Shown here: positions 35,745-43,754 of the stretch, piece by piece
Numbering within the stretch: the first letter of the stretch is position 1
Layout: each line of letters begins with the position of its first letter
Source of the DNA: Streptomyces sp. SolWspMP-5a-2
Lineage (GTDB): Bacteria; Actinomycetota; Actinomycetes; Streptomycetales; Streptomycetaceae
Direction: 5' to 3'
DNA length: 49,238 nucleotides
NCBI RefSeq assembly: GCF_900091845.1
Contig: NZ_FMCI01000217.1
Span: forward strand, 1 to 49,238
Translations under genes and position numbers: made by a program
The notes under the pieces: generated by a model
The model's input: only the letters and a program-made list of their open reading frames with translations
What the model was told of the DNA's origin: nothing
Databases searched by the model: none

Positions 35745-37079
35745 ATGACCGCACTTCCGCAGGAGCGCCGGCTCGTCACCGCCATCCCCGGCCCGAAGTC
35801 GCAGGAACTCCAGGCCCGCCGCGCCGCCGCGGTCGCGCAGGGCGTGGGCTCGGTGCTTCCGGTCTTCACCGCCCGCGCCGGCGGCGGGATCATCGAGGAC
35901 GTCGACGGCAACCGGCTGATCGACTTCGGTTCCGGCATCGCCGTGACCAGCGTGGGCGCCTCCGCCGAGGCCGTCGTGCGGCGGGCCGCTGCGCAGCTCG
36001 CCGACTTCACCCACACCTGTTTCATGGTCACCCCGTACGAGGGCTACGTGGAGGTCGCCGAGGCGCTGTCCGAGCTGACCCCGGGCGACCACGCCAAGAA
36101 GTCGGCCCTGTTCAACTCGGGTGCCGAGGCCGTCGAGAACGCGGTGAAGATCGCCCGCGCCCACACCAAGCGCCAGGCGGTCGTCGTCTTCGACCACGGC
36201 TACCACGGCCGCACCAACCTGACGATGGCGCTGACCTCGAAGAACATGCCGTACAAGAACGGCTTCGGGCCGTTCGCGCCCGAGGTGTACCGGGTGCCGG
36301 TGGCGTACGGCTACCGCTGGCCGACCGGGGCCGAGAACGCGGGCCCCGAGGCCGCCGCGCAGGCCGTCGACCAGATCAGCAAGCAGGTCGGCGCGGAGAA
36401 CGTGGCCGCGATCATCATCGAGCCGGTGCTCGGCGAGGGCGGCTTCATCGAGCCCGCCAAGGGCTTCCTCCCGGCGATCAGCCGGTTCGCGCGGGAGAAC
36501 GGGATCGTCTTCGTCGCGGACGAGATCCAGTCCGGGTTCTGCCGCACCGGCCAGTGGTTCGCCTGTGAGGACGAGGGCATCGTCCCCGACCTGATCACCA
36601 CCGCCAAGGGCATCGCGGGCGGGCTGCCGCTGGCCGCGGTGACCGGCCGAGCCGAGATCATGGACGCGGCGCACGCCGGCGGCCTCGGCGGCACCTACGG
36701 CGGCAACCCGGTGGCGTGCGCCGGTGCGCTCGGCGCCATCGAGACGATGCGGGAGCTGGACCTCAACGCGCGGGCCAAGCACATCGAGTCGGTCATGAAG
36801 GCCCGGCTCTCGGCCATGGCGGAGAAGTTCGACGTCATCGGCGACGTCCGGGGCCGGGGCGCGATGATCGCCGTCGAGCTGGTCAAGGACCGGGCGACCA
36901 AGGAGCCGGACGCGGCGTCGACCGCCGCGCTGGCCAAGGCCTGCCACCAGGAGGGGCTGCTGGTCCTGACCTGTGGCACCTACGGCAACGTGCTGCGGTT
37001 CCTGCCGCCGCTGGTGATCGGCGACGACCTGCTGAACGAGGGTCTGGACATCATCGAGGCGGCCTTCGCGGGCCTCTGA
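35745..37079 (+). CDS. gabT: 4-aminobutyrate--2-oxoglutarate aminotransferase
   Basis: The 444-residue class III PLP aminotransferase makes succinate semialdehyde from GABA. It has FNSGAEAVENAVKIAR, DHGYHGRTNLTMALT, the aspartate motif FVADEIQSGFCRTG and the PLP lysine Lys288 (TTAKGIAGGLPL). ATG at 35745 follows AGGGAG. Together with the PuuB-like oxidase and PatD-like dehydrogenase about 5-10 kb downstream it would complete a putrescine-to-succinate-semialdehyde route. Other omega-amino substrates are possible. Confidence 0.92.
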   Translation: MTALPQERRLVTAIPGPKSQELQARRAAAVAQGVGSVLPVFTARAGGGIIEDVDGNRLIDFGSGIAVTSVGASAEAVVRRAAAQLADFTHTCFMVTPYEGYVEVAEALSELTPGDHAKKSALFNSGAEAVENAVKIARAHTKRQAVVVFDHGYHGRTNLTMALTSKNMPYKNGFGPFAPEVYRVPVAYGYRWPTGAENAGPEAAAQAVDQISKQVGAENVAAIIIEPVLGEGGFIEPAKGFLPAISRFARENGIVFVADEIQSGFCRTGQWFACEDEGIVPDLITTAKGIAGGLPLAAVTGRAEIMDAAHAGGLGGTYGGNPVACAGALGAIETMRELDLNARAKHIESVMKARLSAMAEKFDVIGDVRGRGAMIAVELVKDRATKEPDAASTAALAKACHQEGLLVLTCGTYGNVLRFLPPLVIGDDLLNEGLDIIEAAFAGL

Positions 37080-37089
37080 GCACCCGGTT

Positions 37090-37119
37090 GCCCGGCCGGT
37101 CCGGAGGGCCGCGCCGGGC
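37090..37119 (+). terminator. Intrinsic terminator of gabT
   Basis: A seven-bp GC stem (37090-37096 with 37113-37119) continues, after one bulged base, into a six-bp stem with a GGA loop. It starts 11 bases after the gabT stop. Confidence 0.7.
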
Positions 37120-37212
37120 TGCGGCAGAGGGTGTGAAGAAGGTGTGCGAGGTAGATGGCGGGACGCGATTGCGTCTGTCGTGGGCCTCCCGGCTGTCGTA
37201 GGTTCTTCCCAG

Positions 37213-38079
37213 ATGAGAGATACACCCCGCCCACAGGGGACTGTGGGCGACAACAGGTCGGAGCCTCCCCAGCCGAGACCTGGCCGTGCCCTCGCGCACA
37301 CACCCGGAGTCTCCGGCTCCGGTTCTCCTCACCGATCGGACAGTCGCTCACCCCAAACCCCCCGGGGTGGGCGTCGATCCGGTCCGGTCGGCCGCCCCGG
37401 AACCACCCCCCCTGTTCCGGGGCGGCCGACCTCCTCTCTCCTCCTCGGACTTCTCGGGCTTCCCGCCCTCCTCCTCGCGCTGATCACCTGGCAGGTCGTG
37501 GCCGACGGCCCCCTGCTCCGCCTCGACGCCCGTGTCAGCGCCGCGCTCCGCCACCCCGACCGCTTCTCCGAGATCCTCTCCGACCTGGGCAACGTCGAGG
37601 TCGCGGTCCCGGTGCTCGCGGCCGTCCTGGTCCTCGCCGGGCTGCGCCGCCGGTCCTCCGGTACAGACCACTGGTGGCTACCGTCCCTCGCCGGGGCGGT
37701 GGCGACGGCGGTGGTCCCCGCCCTCGTCGTCCCGCTCAAGGTGTGGACCGACCGCCCCGGCACCCCCGCCGTGCCGCCCGCGACCGGCTACTTCCCGTCG
37801 GGGCACACGGCGACGGCGGCCCTCGCGTACGGGAGCGCCGCCCTGGTGCTGCTCCCGCTGCTGCGCACGCCCGCCGCCCGGCGGGCCGTCGTCGGCGCCG
37901 GCGCCGCCCTGGTCCTCGCCGTCTCCTACGGCCTGGTCCGCCGCGGCTACCACTGGCCGCTCGACGTCGTCGCGAGCTGGTGCCTGGCCACCGTGCTGCT
38001 GACCCTGCTGGCGCTCGCCCTCGGCCGGGCCGGACGGACCGGCCGGGGCGGCGGCGCCGGGCCGGGTCAGCCGAAGTAG
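37213..38079 (+). CDS. PAP2-superfamily membrane phosphatase
   Basis: The product is up to 288 residues. A Pro/Ser/Arg-rich N-terminus of about 70 residues precedes several membrane helices. The PAP2 phosphatase motifs are present: LKVWTDRPGTP (the K-x6-RP motif), PSGHTA, and RRGYHWPLDVVASW (the SR-x5-H-x3-D motif, with R-x-x-Y-H-W-P-L-D). The family dephosphorylates lipid phosphates such as undecaprenyl diphosphate or phosphatidic acid. The start is uncertain: ATG at 37213 lacks a clear RBS, and GTG at 37243 follows AGGGG but lies in a perfect hairpin. The 3' end overlaps the convergent chitinase gene by 13 bp. Confidence 0.82.
   Translation: MRDTPRPQGTVGDNRSEPPQPRPGRALAHTPGVSGSGSPHRSDSRSPQTPRGGRRSGPVGRPGTTPPVPGRPTSSLLLGLLGLPALLLALITWQVVADGPLLRLDARVSAALRHPDRFSEILSDLGNVEVAVPVLAAVLVLAGLRRRSSGTDHWWLPSLAGAVATAVVPALVVPLKVWTDRPGTPAVPPATGYFPSGHTATAALAYGSAALVLLPLLRTPAARRAVVGAGAALVLAVSYGLVRRGYHWPLDVVASWCLATVLLTLLALALGRAGRTGRGGGAGPGQPK
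37228..37249 (+). other. Perfect hairpin at the 5' end of the PAP2 gene
   Basis: CGCCCACAG, GGGA, CTGTGGGCG forms a nine-bp stem with a GNRA-type tetraloop. It starts 15 bases after the first possible start codon and includes the alternative GTG start at 37243 and its AGGGG. Confidence 0.55.
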
Positions 38080-39878
38080 CCGTCGAAGGTCCGCTGGAAC
38101 TCCCAGCCCGCGAACCGGTCCCAGTTGACCGACCACGTCATCAGGCCGCGCAGCGCGGGCCAGGTGCCGTGCGGGGTGTAGCCGCCGCAGCCGGTCCGCC
38201 GGGTCAGGCAGTCGAGGGACTTGGTGACCTCGGCGGGGGCCACGTACCCGTTGCCCGCGTTGACCGAGGCGGGCATGCCGATGGCGACCTGGTCGGGGCG
38301 CAGCGGCGGGAAGACGCGGTTCGGGTCGCCCGCCACCGGGAAGCCGGTGAGCAGCATGTCCGTCATGGCGGTGTGGAAGTCGGCGCCGCCCATGGAGTGG
38401 TACTGGTTGTCGAGGCCCATGATCGGGCCCGAGTTGTAGTCCTGGACGTGCAGCAGGGTGAGGTCGTCGCGCAGGGCGTGGATGACGGGCAGGTAGGCGC
38501 CGCAGCGCGGGTCCTGGCCGCCCCAGGGGCCGGTGCCGTAGTACTGGTAGCCCATCTGCACGAAGAACGTCTCCGGGGCCATGGTGAGCACGAACCGGGC
38601 GCCGTACCTGGCCTTGAGGGTCTTCAGGGCGGAGATCAGGTTGACGACGACCGGGGTGGTCGGGTTCCTGAAGTCGGTGTCACCGGCGGCGAGGGAGAGC
38701 GAGTGGCCCTCGAAGTCGACGTCGAGGCCGTCGAGGCCCCAGGTGTCGATGATCTTCGAGACGGAGGTGACGAAGGCGTCGCGGGCCGCGGTGGTGGTCA
38801 GCTGGACCTGGCCGTTGGCGCCGCCGATGGAGATGAGGACCTTCTTGCCCGCCGCCTGCTTGGCCTTGATCGCGGCCTTGAAGTCGGCGTCGCTCTCCAC
38901 GGTCGGGCATTCGCTCACCGGGCAGCGGTCGAAGCGGATGTCGCCCGAGGTGGCCGAGGTGGGTTCGCCGAAGGCGAGGTCGATGACGTCCCAGCTGTCG
39001 GGGACGTCGGCGAGGCGGGTGTAGCCGGAGCCATTGGCGAAGCTGGAGTGCAGGTAGCCGACGAGGGCGTGGGCCGGGAGGTCGGACGATCCGCCGCCTC
39101 CGCCTCCGCCGCCCGAGCCGGTCGCGGTGGTGGCCCGGACGGCCGCCGAACGCGCGGACTCCCCCGCGGCGTTGGTGGCGGTGACCTGGAAGGAGTAGGC
39201 GGTGGCGGCGGTGAGGCCGGTGACGGTGGCCGAGGTGCCGCTCGCGGTCTGCGTCCTGACGCCGTCGCGGTAGACGGCGTAGCCGGTGGCGCCGGGGACC
39301 GCCGTCCAGGACAGGGCGACGCTGGTGGAGGTGACGGTGCCGGCGGTGAGCCCGGCCGGGGCCGCGGGCGGCTGGCCCTGGTCGGCGGCGGGGCCGGTCA
39401 GGGTGAGGTCGTCGGCGTAGTAGGCGCCGGTGCCGTACCAGCCGTGGGTGTAGATGGTGACGCTGCTGGTGGTGGGGCCGGTGCGGAAGGTGGTGGTGAG
39501 CCGCTGCCAGTCGGGGGCCGACTGGGTCCAGGTGGAGACGTCCGTGGTGCCGGTGCCGCTCGCGCCGAGGTAGACGTAGGCGCCGCGGACCCAGCCGCTG
39601 AGCGTGTACTGCGCGTCGGGGCGCACGGTGACCCGCTGCGCGCACTGGGCGTTGTCGCTGCCGGCCGGGGTGGCCCGCAGCGCCGAACCGCCACTGTGCA
39701 CAGGGGTGTCGACCGTGGTGCCCGCCGGGCAGGTCCAGCCGTCGAGACCGGTCTCGAAGCCTCCGTTCCTCGCGAGGTCCGCGTCGGCCGCACGGGCGGC
39801 CGACGAGAGCGCGGTGATGCCGGGCACAGCGAGCAGAGCGGCTGTCAGCACGGCGAGGACAGGTCTGAAGCGATCCAC
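38067..39878 (-). CDS. Secreted multidomain GH18 chitinase
   Basis: The 603-residue protein has a Sec signal peptide ending near SSAARA (about residue 30). A beta-sandwich carbohydrate-binding domain follows (about 33-163, NGGFETGLDGW). Next come a fibronectin-III domain (about 172-252), a poly-Gly linker (256-263) and the GH18 catalytic domain (about 268-603). The catalytic motif DGLDVDFE is at 383-390 with Glu390 as proton donor. It hydrolyses chitin outside the cell. GTG at 39876-39878 has GGAGG six bases upstream. The promoter carries a DasR-like site. The 3' end overlaps the convergent PAP2 gene. Confidence 0.93.
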   Translation of the reverse strand: MDRFRPVLAVLTAALLAVPGITALSSAARAADADLARNGGFETGLDGWTCPAGTTVDTPVHSGGSALRATPAGSDNAQCAQRVTVRPDAQYTLSGWVRGAYVYLGASGTGTTDVSTWTQSAPDWQRLTTTFRTGPTTSSVTIYTHGWYGTGAYYADDLTLTGPAADQGQPPAAPAGLTAGTVTSTSVALSWTAVPGATGYAVYRDGVRTQTASGTSATVTGLTAATAYSFQVTATNAAGESARSAAVRATTATGSGGGGGGGGSSDLPAHALVGYLHSSFANGSGYTRLADVPDSWDVIDLAFGEPTSATSGDIRFDRCPVSECPTVESDADFKAAIKAKQAAGKKVLISIGGANGQVQLTTTAARDAFVTSVSKIIDTWGLDGLDVDFEGHSLSLAAGDTDFRNPTTPVVVNLISALKTLKARYGARFVLTMAPETFFVQMGYQYYGTGPWGGQDPRCGAYLPVIHALRDDLTLLHVQDYNSGPIMGLDNQYHSMGGADFHTAMTDMLLTGFPVAGDPNRVFPPLRPDQVAIGMPASVNAGNGYVAPAEVTKSLDCLTRRTGCGGYTPHGTWPALRGLMTWSVNWDRFAGWEFQRTFDGYFG

Positions 39879-39922
39879 AAGTGCCTCCGGGCATGGGGGA
39901 ATTGGAGGGGTGGAGCGCGCCC

Positions 39923-39951
39923 AATTTGGTCCAGACCAATCCTGTTGTCAA
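39923..39951 (-). promoter_or_regulatory. Chitinase promoter with a DasR/dre-like operator in the spacer
   Basis: On the minus strand TTGACA (39946-39951) and CAAATT (39923-39928) are spaced by 17 bp. The near-palindrome TTGGTCCAGACCAA (39926-39939, plus-strand reading) lies in the spacer and overlaps the -10. It resembles the GlcNAc-responsive DasR site (consensus ACTGGTCTAGACCACT; 12 of 16 positions by eye) and the TGGTCCAGACC repeats known from Streptomyces chitinase promoters. Confidence 0.7.
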
Positions 39952-39963
39952 GACCTCACGCGG

Positions 39964-40419
39964 TCACCCGGTGCCTCCCTCACCGGCCAGGCCTGCCGCC
40001 GCCTCGTGCATGGCCAGCTCCAGGAGCGCCGGATCGGTGAGGGTGCCCGAGCCGTCCGGCGGGACCAGCCAGCGCACCCCGCCGGTGGCCCGGCCCGGGT
40101 AGGGCACCACGATCCAGGTGCCCGACCCCGCGGTGCGGATGCCGGTGCCGAGCCAGCGCGCGGCGGTGCCCGGCGGCACGAAGAACCCCATCCGGGCGTC
40201 GCCGAAGTCGACCAGCACCGGGCCGGGCTGGTCGATGACCCGGGTGAGCACGTCGAGCGTCGGATAGCCCAGCGTGGCGGGCAGGATCAGCACGTCCCAG
40301 GCCTTGCCCGCGGGCAGCAGCGCGACGCCGAGCGGATTGCGCTCCCACTCCCACCGGCACGCCTCGGGTTCCGGTGCCACGGATGCCAGCCATTCGACGG
40401 CCGTCTTCGCCCCAGTCAT
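39964..40419 (-). CDS. Conserved actinobacterial protein, possibly related to primase/polymerase N-terminal domains
   Basis: The 151-residue soluble protein has motifs GKAWDVLILPATLGYPTLDV, GPVLVDFGDARMGFFVPPGT and GTWIVVPYPG. These resemble parts of the bifunctional DNA primase/polymerase N-terminal (prim-pol) domain found in many Streptomyces proteins, but the acidic metal site is not convincing. I make no functional claim. ATG at 40417-40419. Its ribosome-binding stretch (AGGGAG) lies in the 3' arm of the stable hairpin at 40428-40472. Confidence 0.7.
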   Translation of the reverse strand: MTGAKTAVEWLASVAPEPEACRWEWERNPLGVALLPAGKAWDVLILPATLGYPTLDVLTRVIDQPGPVLVDFGDARMGFFVPPGTAARWLGTGIRTAGSGTWIVVPYPGRATGGVRWLVPPDGSGTLTDPALLELAMHEAAAGLAGEGGTG

Positions 40420-40427
40420 GAAAAGAG

Positions 40428-40472
40428 CTCCCTCTCTCGCGTCGACGCGGTCGCGTCACGGGAGAGAGGGAG
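40428..40472 (-). terminator. Hairpin ending the puuB operon and masking the next gene's RBS
   Basis: A perfect 11-bp stem (40428-40438 with 40462-40472) carries a further small stem in its loop. On the minus strand it is followed by a T-rich CTCTTTTC, as in an intrinsic terminator, about 90 bases after the puuB stop. Its 3' arm ends in AGGGAG, which is also the only Shine-Dalgarno candidate for the gene starting at 40419. Confidence 0.65.
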
Positions 40473-40560
40473 GTACGCGCCGGGCATTACGCGGGTTACG
40501 CAATCCCGTGCGGGTGAACTGGATCACACCCGCGACGACCGCGCCGGGCTGCCGCGCGGC

Positions 40561-41979
40561 TCAGCTGTCGAAGCCGAGGCCCATCCGGTCCATGGTCCGC
40601 AGCCACAGGTTGCGGCGGCCGCCGTGGCTGTCGGCGCGGGCCAGCGACCACTTGGTGAGGGCGATGCCGGTCCAGGCGAACGGCTCGGGCGGGAACGGCA
40701 GCGGCTTCCTGCGGACCATCTCCAGCCGGGTCCGCTCGGTGTCCGCGCCGTCCAGCAGGTCCAGCATCACGTCCGCGCCGAACCGGGTGGCGCCCACCCC
40801 GAGCCCGGTGTACCCGGCCGCGTAGGCGACGTCGCCGCGGTGGGCGGTGCCGAAGAACGCGGAGAAGCGCGAGCAGGTGTCGATGGCGCCGCCCCACGCG
40901 TGCGAGAAGCGGACGCCCTCCAGTTGCGGGAAGCAGGTGAAGAAGTGCCCGGCGAGCTTGGCGTAGGTCTCCGGGCGGTCGTCGTGCTCGGCGCGCACCC
41001 GGCCGCCGTACGGGTAGACGGCGTCGTAGCCGCCCCACAGGACGCGGTTGTCGGCGGAGAGCCGGAAGTAGTGGAACTGGTTGGCCGAGTCGCCGAGGCC
41101 CTGCCGCCCCCGCCAGCCGATCGAGGCGAGTTGCGCGTCGGAGAGCGGCTCGGTCATCAGCGCGTAGTCGTAGACCGGGACGGTGTAGGCGCGCGCCCGC
41201 CTGACCAGGTTCGGGAAGACGTTGGTGCCGAGGGCGATCTTGCGGGCGCGCACCGAGCCGTACGGGGTGCGGACGGCGAGGGCGGCGCCGTGCCGCCGCA
41301 GGGCGAGGGCCGGGGTGTGCTCGTGGACCCGGACGCCGAGCCGGAGGCAGGCCGCCTTCAGGCCCCAGACCAGCTTGGCGGGGTGGAGCATGGCGACGCC
41401 CCCGCGGTCCCAGAGGCCGCCGAGGAAGGTCGGCGAGTCGACCTGGTCGCGGACCGCGTCGGCGTCCAGGTGCTCGACGCCGTCGGCGAGCCCGGCCCGC
41501 TCGGTCTCCTCGTACCAGTCGCGCAGTTCGCGGGCCTGGTACGGCTCCGTCGCGACGTCGATCTCCCCGGTGCGTTCGAACTCGCAGTCGATGCCGTACC
41601 GGGCGACGGCCGCCTCGATCCCGTCGAGGTTGCGGGCGCCGAGCTCCTGGAGGCGGTGGATCTCCCCCGGCCAGCGGGCCAGGCCGTTGGCGAGGCCGTG
41701 GGTGAGGGAGGCCGCGCAGAAACCGCCGTTGCGGCCGGAGGCGGCCCAGCCCACCTCGCGGCCCTCCAGCAGGACGACGTCCCGGCCGGGGTCGCGCTCC
41801 TTGGCGAGCAGCGCCGTCCACAGTCCGCTGTACCCGCCGCCGACGACCAGCAGGTCGCAGGAGTCGGCGGCGGTGAGCGCGGGCTCGGGGCGGGGCCTTC
41901 CGGGGTCGTCGAGCCAGTACGGCACCGGCTGCGCGTCGGAGAGGGATGCGGTCCAGCGGGTCATGGCGCTCGGGGCCAT
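40561..41979 (-). CDS. puuB: FAD-dependent amine oxidoreductase, PuuB-like
   Basis: The 472-residue DAO-family flavoprotein has the FAD-binding motif DLLVVGGGYSGLWTALLAKE near residue 42 and GWAASGRNGGFC. This matches gamma-glutamylputrescine oxidase and related enzymes that deaminate amines to aldehydes. The C-terminal part contains WGGAIDTCSRFSAFFG and AAGYTGLGVGATRFGADVMLDL. It is the last gene of the pot operon, 47 bp after potC. ATG at 41977-41979 follows AGGGAG. The substrate could be gamma-glutamyl-putrescine or another imported amine; no gamma-glutamylpolyamine synthetase gene is in the window. Confidence 0.8.
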   Translation of the reverse strand: MAPSAMTRWTASLSDAQPVPYWLDDPGRPRPEPALTAADSCDLLVVGGGYSGLWTALLAKERDPGRDVVLLEGREVGWAASGRNGGFCAASLTHGLANGLARWPGEIHRLQELGARNLDGIEAAVARYGIDCEFERTGEIDVATEPYQARELRDWYEETERAGLADGVEHLDADAVRDQVDSPTFLGGLWDRGGVAMLHPAKLVWGLKAACLRLGVRVHEHTPALALRRHGAALAVRTPYGSVRARKIALGTNVFPNLVRRARAYTVPVYDYALMTEPLSDAQLASIGWRGRQGLGDSANQFHYFRLSADNRVLWGGYDAVYPYGGRVRAEHDDRPETYAKLAGHFFTCFPQLEGVRFSHAWGGAIDTCSRFSAFFGTAHRGDVAYAAGYTGLGVGATRFGADVMLDLLDGADTERTRLEMVRRKPLPFPPEPFAWTGIALTKWSLARADSHGGRRNLWLRTMDRMGLGFDS

Positions 41980-42026
41980 GATGTCAACTCCCTACAGGGC
42001 TCTGCCGGGTCGTCCCGGATTCTTTT

Positions 42027-42827
42027 TTATGCCTTCTGCTTCGTACGGCGATGGGTGATGAGCATCGACGCCAGCACGAACAGTACGGCGACGAGGAACA
42101 TGGCCGTACCGATGACATTGATCTGGACGGGTGTTCCGCGCTGTGCCGAACCCCAGACGAACATGGGGAAGGTGACGGTCGAGCCCGCGTTGAAATTGGT
42201 GATGATGAAATCGTCGAAAGAGAGCGCGAAGGACAGCAGCGCGCCCGCGGCGATGCCCGGTGCCGCGATGGGCAGGGTGACCCGCAGGAAGGTCTGCGCG
42301 GGTCCGGCGTAGAGGTCCTGGGCGGCCTGTTCGAGGCGCGGGTCCATGGACATCACGCGGGCCTTCACGGCGACCACGACGAAGCTCAGGCAGAACATGA
42401 TGTGGGCGATCAAGATGGTCCAGAAGCCGAGCTGGGCGCCCATGTTGAGGAACAGGGTGAGCAGCGAGGCGGCCATCACGACCTCGGGCATCGCCATCGG
42501 CAGGAAGATCATCGAGTTGACGGCGCCGCGCGCGCGGAACCGGTAGCGCACCAGCGCGAAGGCGATCATCGTGCCGAGCGCGGTGGCGCCGAGCGTCGCC
42601 CAGAAGGCGATCTGGAGGCTGAGCGAGAGGGAGCCGCACATGTCGGCGACCCCGCACGGGTCCTTCCAGGCGTCCAGGGAGAACTGCTGCCAGGCGTAGT
42701 TGAAACGGCCTTTCGGTTTGTTGAAGGAGAAGACCGTGACGACGATGTTGGGCAGCAGGAGATATCCGAGCGTCACCAGTCCCGCGATGACGACGAGATG
42801 CCGCTTGAGCCAGTTGACGAAAGGCAT
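42027..42827 (-). CDS. potC: Polyamine ABC transporter permease PotC
   Basis: The 266-residue inner-membrane permease has about six helices. It has VFSFNKPKGRFNYAWQQFSLD near the N-terminus, as in PotC/YdcV proteins, and the EAA-type loop EQAAQDLYAGPAQTFLRVTLP. It pairs with PotB to form the channel. ATG at 42825-42827 follows the potB stop codon directly (TAAATG). Confidence 0.92.
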   Translation of the reverse strand: MPFVNWLKRHLVVIAGLVTLGYLLLPNIVVTVFSFNKPKGRFNYAWQQFSLDAWKDPCGVADMCGSLSLSLQIAFWATLGATALGTMIAFALVRYRFRARGAVNSMIFLPMAMPEVVMAASLLTLFLNMGAQLGFWTILIAHIMFCLSFVVVAVKARVMSMDPRLEQAAQDLYAGPAQTFLRVTLPIAAPGIAAGALLSFALSFDDFIITNFNAGSTVTFPMFVWGSAQRGTPVQINVIGTAMFLVAVLFVLASMLITHRRTKQKA

Positions 42828-43754
42828 TTAGACCAGATCCTCCGTCCCGGACCTGCGGATGTAGAAAGTCACCATGAAAAGGATCGTGGCCATCAGGATG
42901 AAGGAGAGGGCGGCGGCCGTCGGATAGTCCAGGATGCGCAGGAACTGCGTCTGGATGACGTTTCCGATCATGCGGGTGTCGGTGGAGCCGAGGAGTTCGG
43001 AGTTGACGTAGTCGCCCGCCGCGGGGATGAAGGTCAGCAGCGTGCCGGAGACGACGCCCGGCATCGAGAGCGGGAAGGTGACCTTGCGGAAGGTGGTGGA
43101 CGGCTTCGCGTACAGGTCGCCCGCCGCCTCGTGCAGCCGCCCGTCGATGCGCTCGAGCGAGGTGTAGAGCGGCAGGATCATGAACGGCAGGAAGTTGTAC
43201 GTCAGTCCGCATACCACCGCGAGCGGGGTGGCGAGCACCCGGTCGCCCGCCGTCCAGCCGAGCCAGCTCGTGACGTCGAGGACGTGCAGCGTGTTGAGGG
43301 CGCCGACCACGGGACCGCTGTCCGCGAGGATCGTCTTCCAGGCGAGGGTGCGGATCAGGAAGCTGGTGAAGAACGGCGCGATCACCAGGATCATGATCAG
43401 GTTGCGCCAGCGGCCCGCGCGGAAGGCGATCAGGTACGCCAGCGGGTAGCCGAGCAGCAGGCACAGGACCGTCGCGGCGGCCGCGTACAGGACCGAGCGC
43501 AGGAACTGCGGCCAGTACTCGGCGAGCGCGTCCCAGTAGGTCACGAAGTGCCAGGTGACCTTGTAGCCGTCCTCAAGGGAGCCGGTCTGCACCGAGGTGG
43601 ACGCCTGGTAGATCATCGGCAGCGCGAAGAAGACCACCAGCCAGAGCAGTCCCGGCAGCAGCAGCCAGTACGGCGTGAGGCGGCCCCTCCTGCGCGGCGG
43701 CTTCGGCTCCTCGGTGCCGGGCGTCAGGGGTGGCGCCCCGGTGGCGGCGGCCAT
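42828..43754 (-). CDS. potB: Polyamine ABC transporter permease PotB
   Basis: The 308-residue permease begins with a 25-residue hydrophilic tail, then LTPYWLLLPGLLWLVVFFALP as the first membrane helix. The EAA loop is EAAGDLYAKPSTTFRKVTFP, and DYVNSELLGSTDTRMIGNVIQ is characteristic of PotB. ATG at 43752-43754 overlaps the potA stop by one base (TGATG). Confidence 0.92.
   Translation of the reverse strand: MAAATGAPPLTPGTEEPKPPRRRGRLTPYWLLLPGLLWLVVFFALPMIYQASTSVQTGSLEDGYKVTWHFVTYWDALAEYWPQFLRSVLYAAAATVLCLLLGYPLAYLIAFRAGRWRNLIMILVIAPFFTSFLIRTLAWKTILADSGPVVGALNTLHVLDVTSWLGWTAGDRVLATPLAVVCGLTYNFLPFMILPLYTSLERIDGRLHEAAGDLYAKPSTTFRKVTFPLSMPGVVSGTLLTFIPAAGDYVNSELLGSTDTRMIGNVIQTQFLRILDYPTAAALSFILMATILFMVTFYIRRSGTEDLV

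Noticed and set aside
37120..37212. Riboswitch-like leader ahead of the PAP2 gene
   Set aside because: Apart from the hairpin starting at 37228, I could not match the sequence to any riboswitch core I know.
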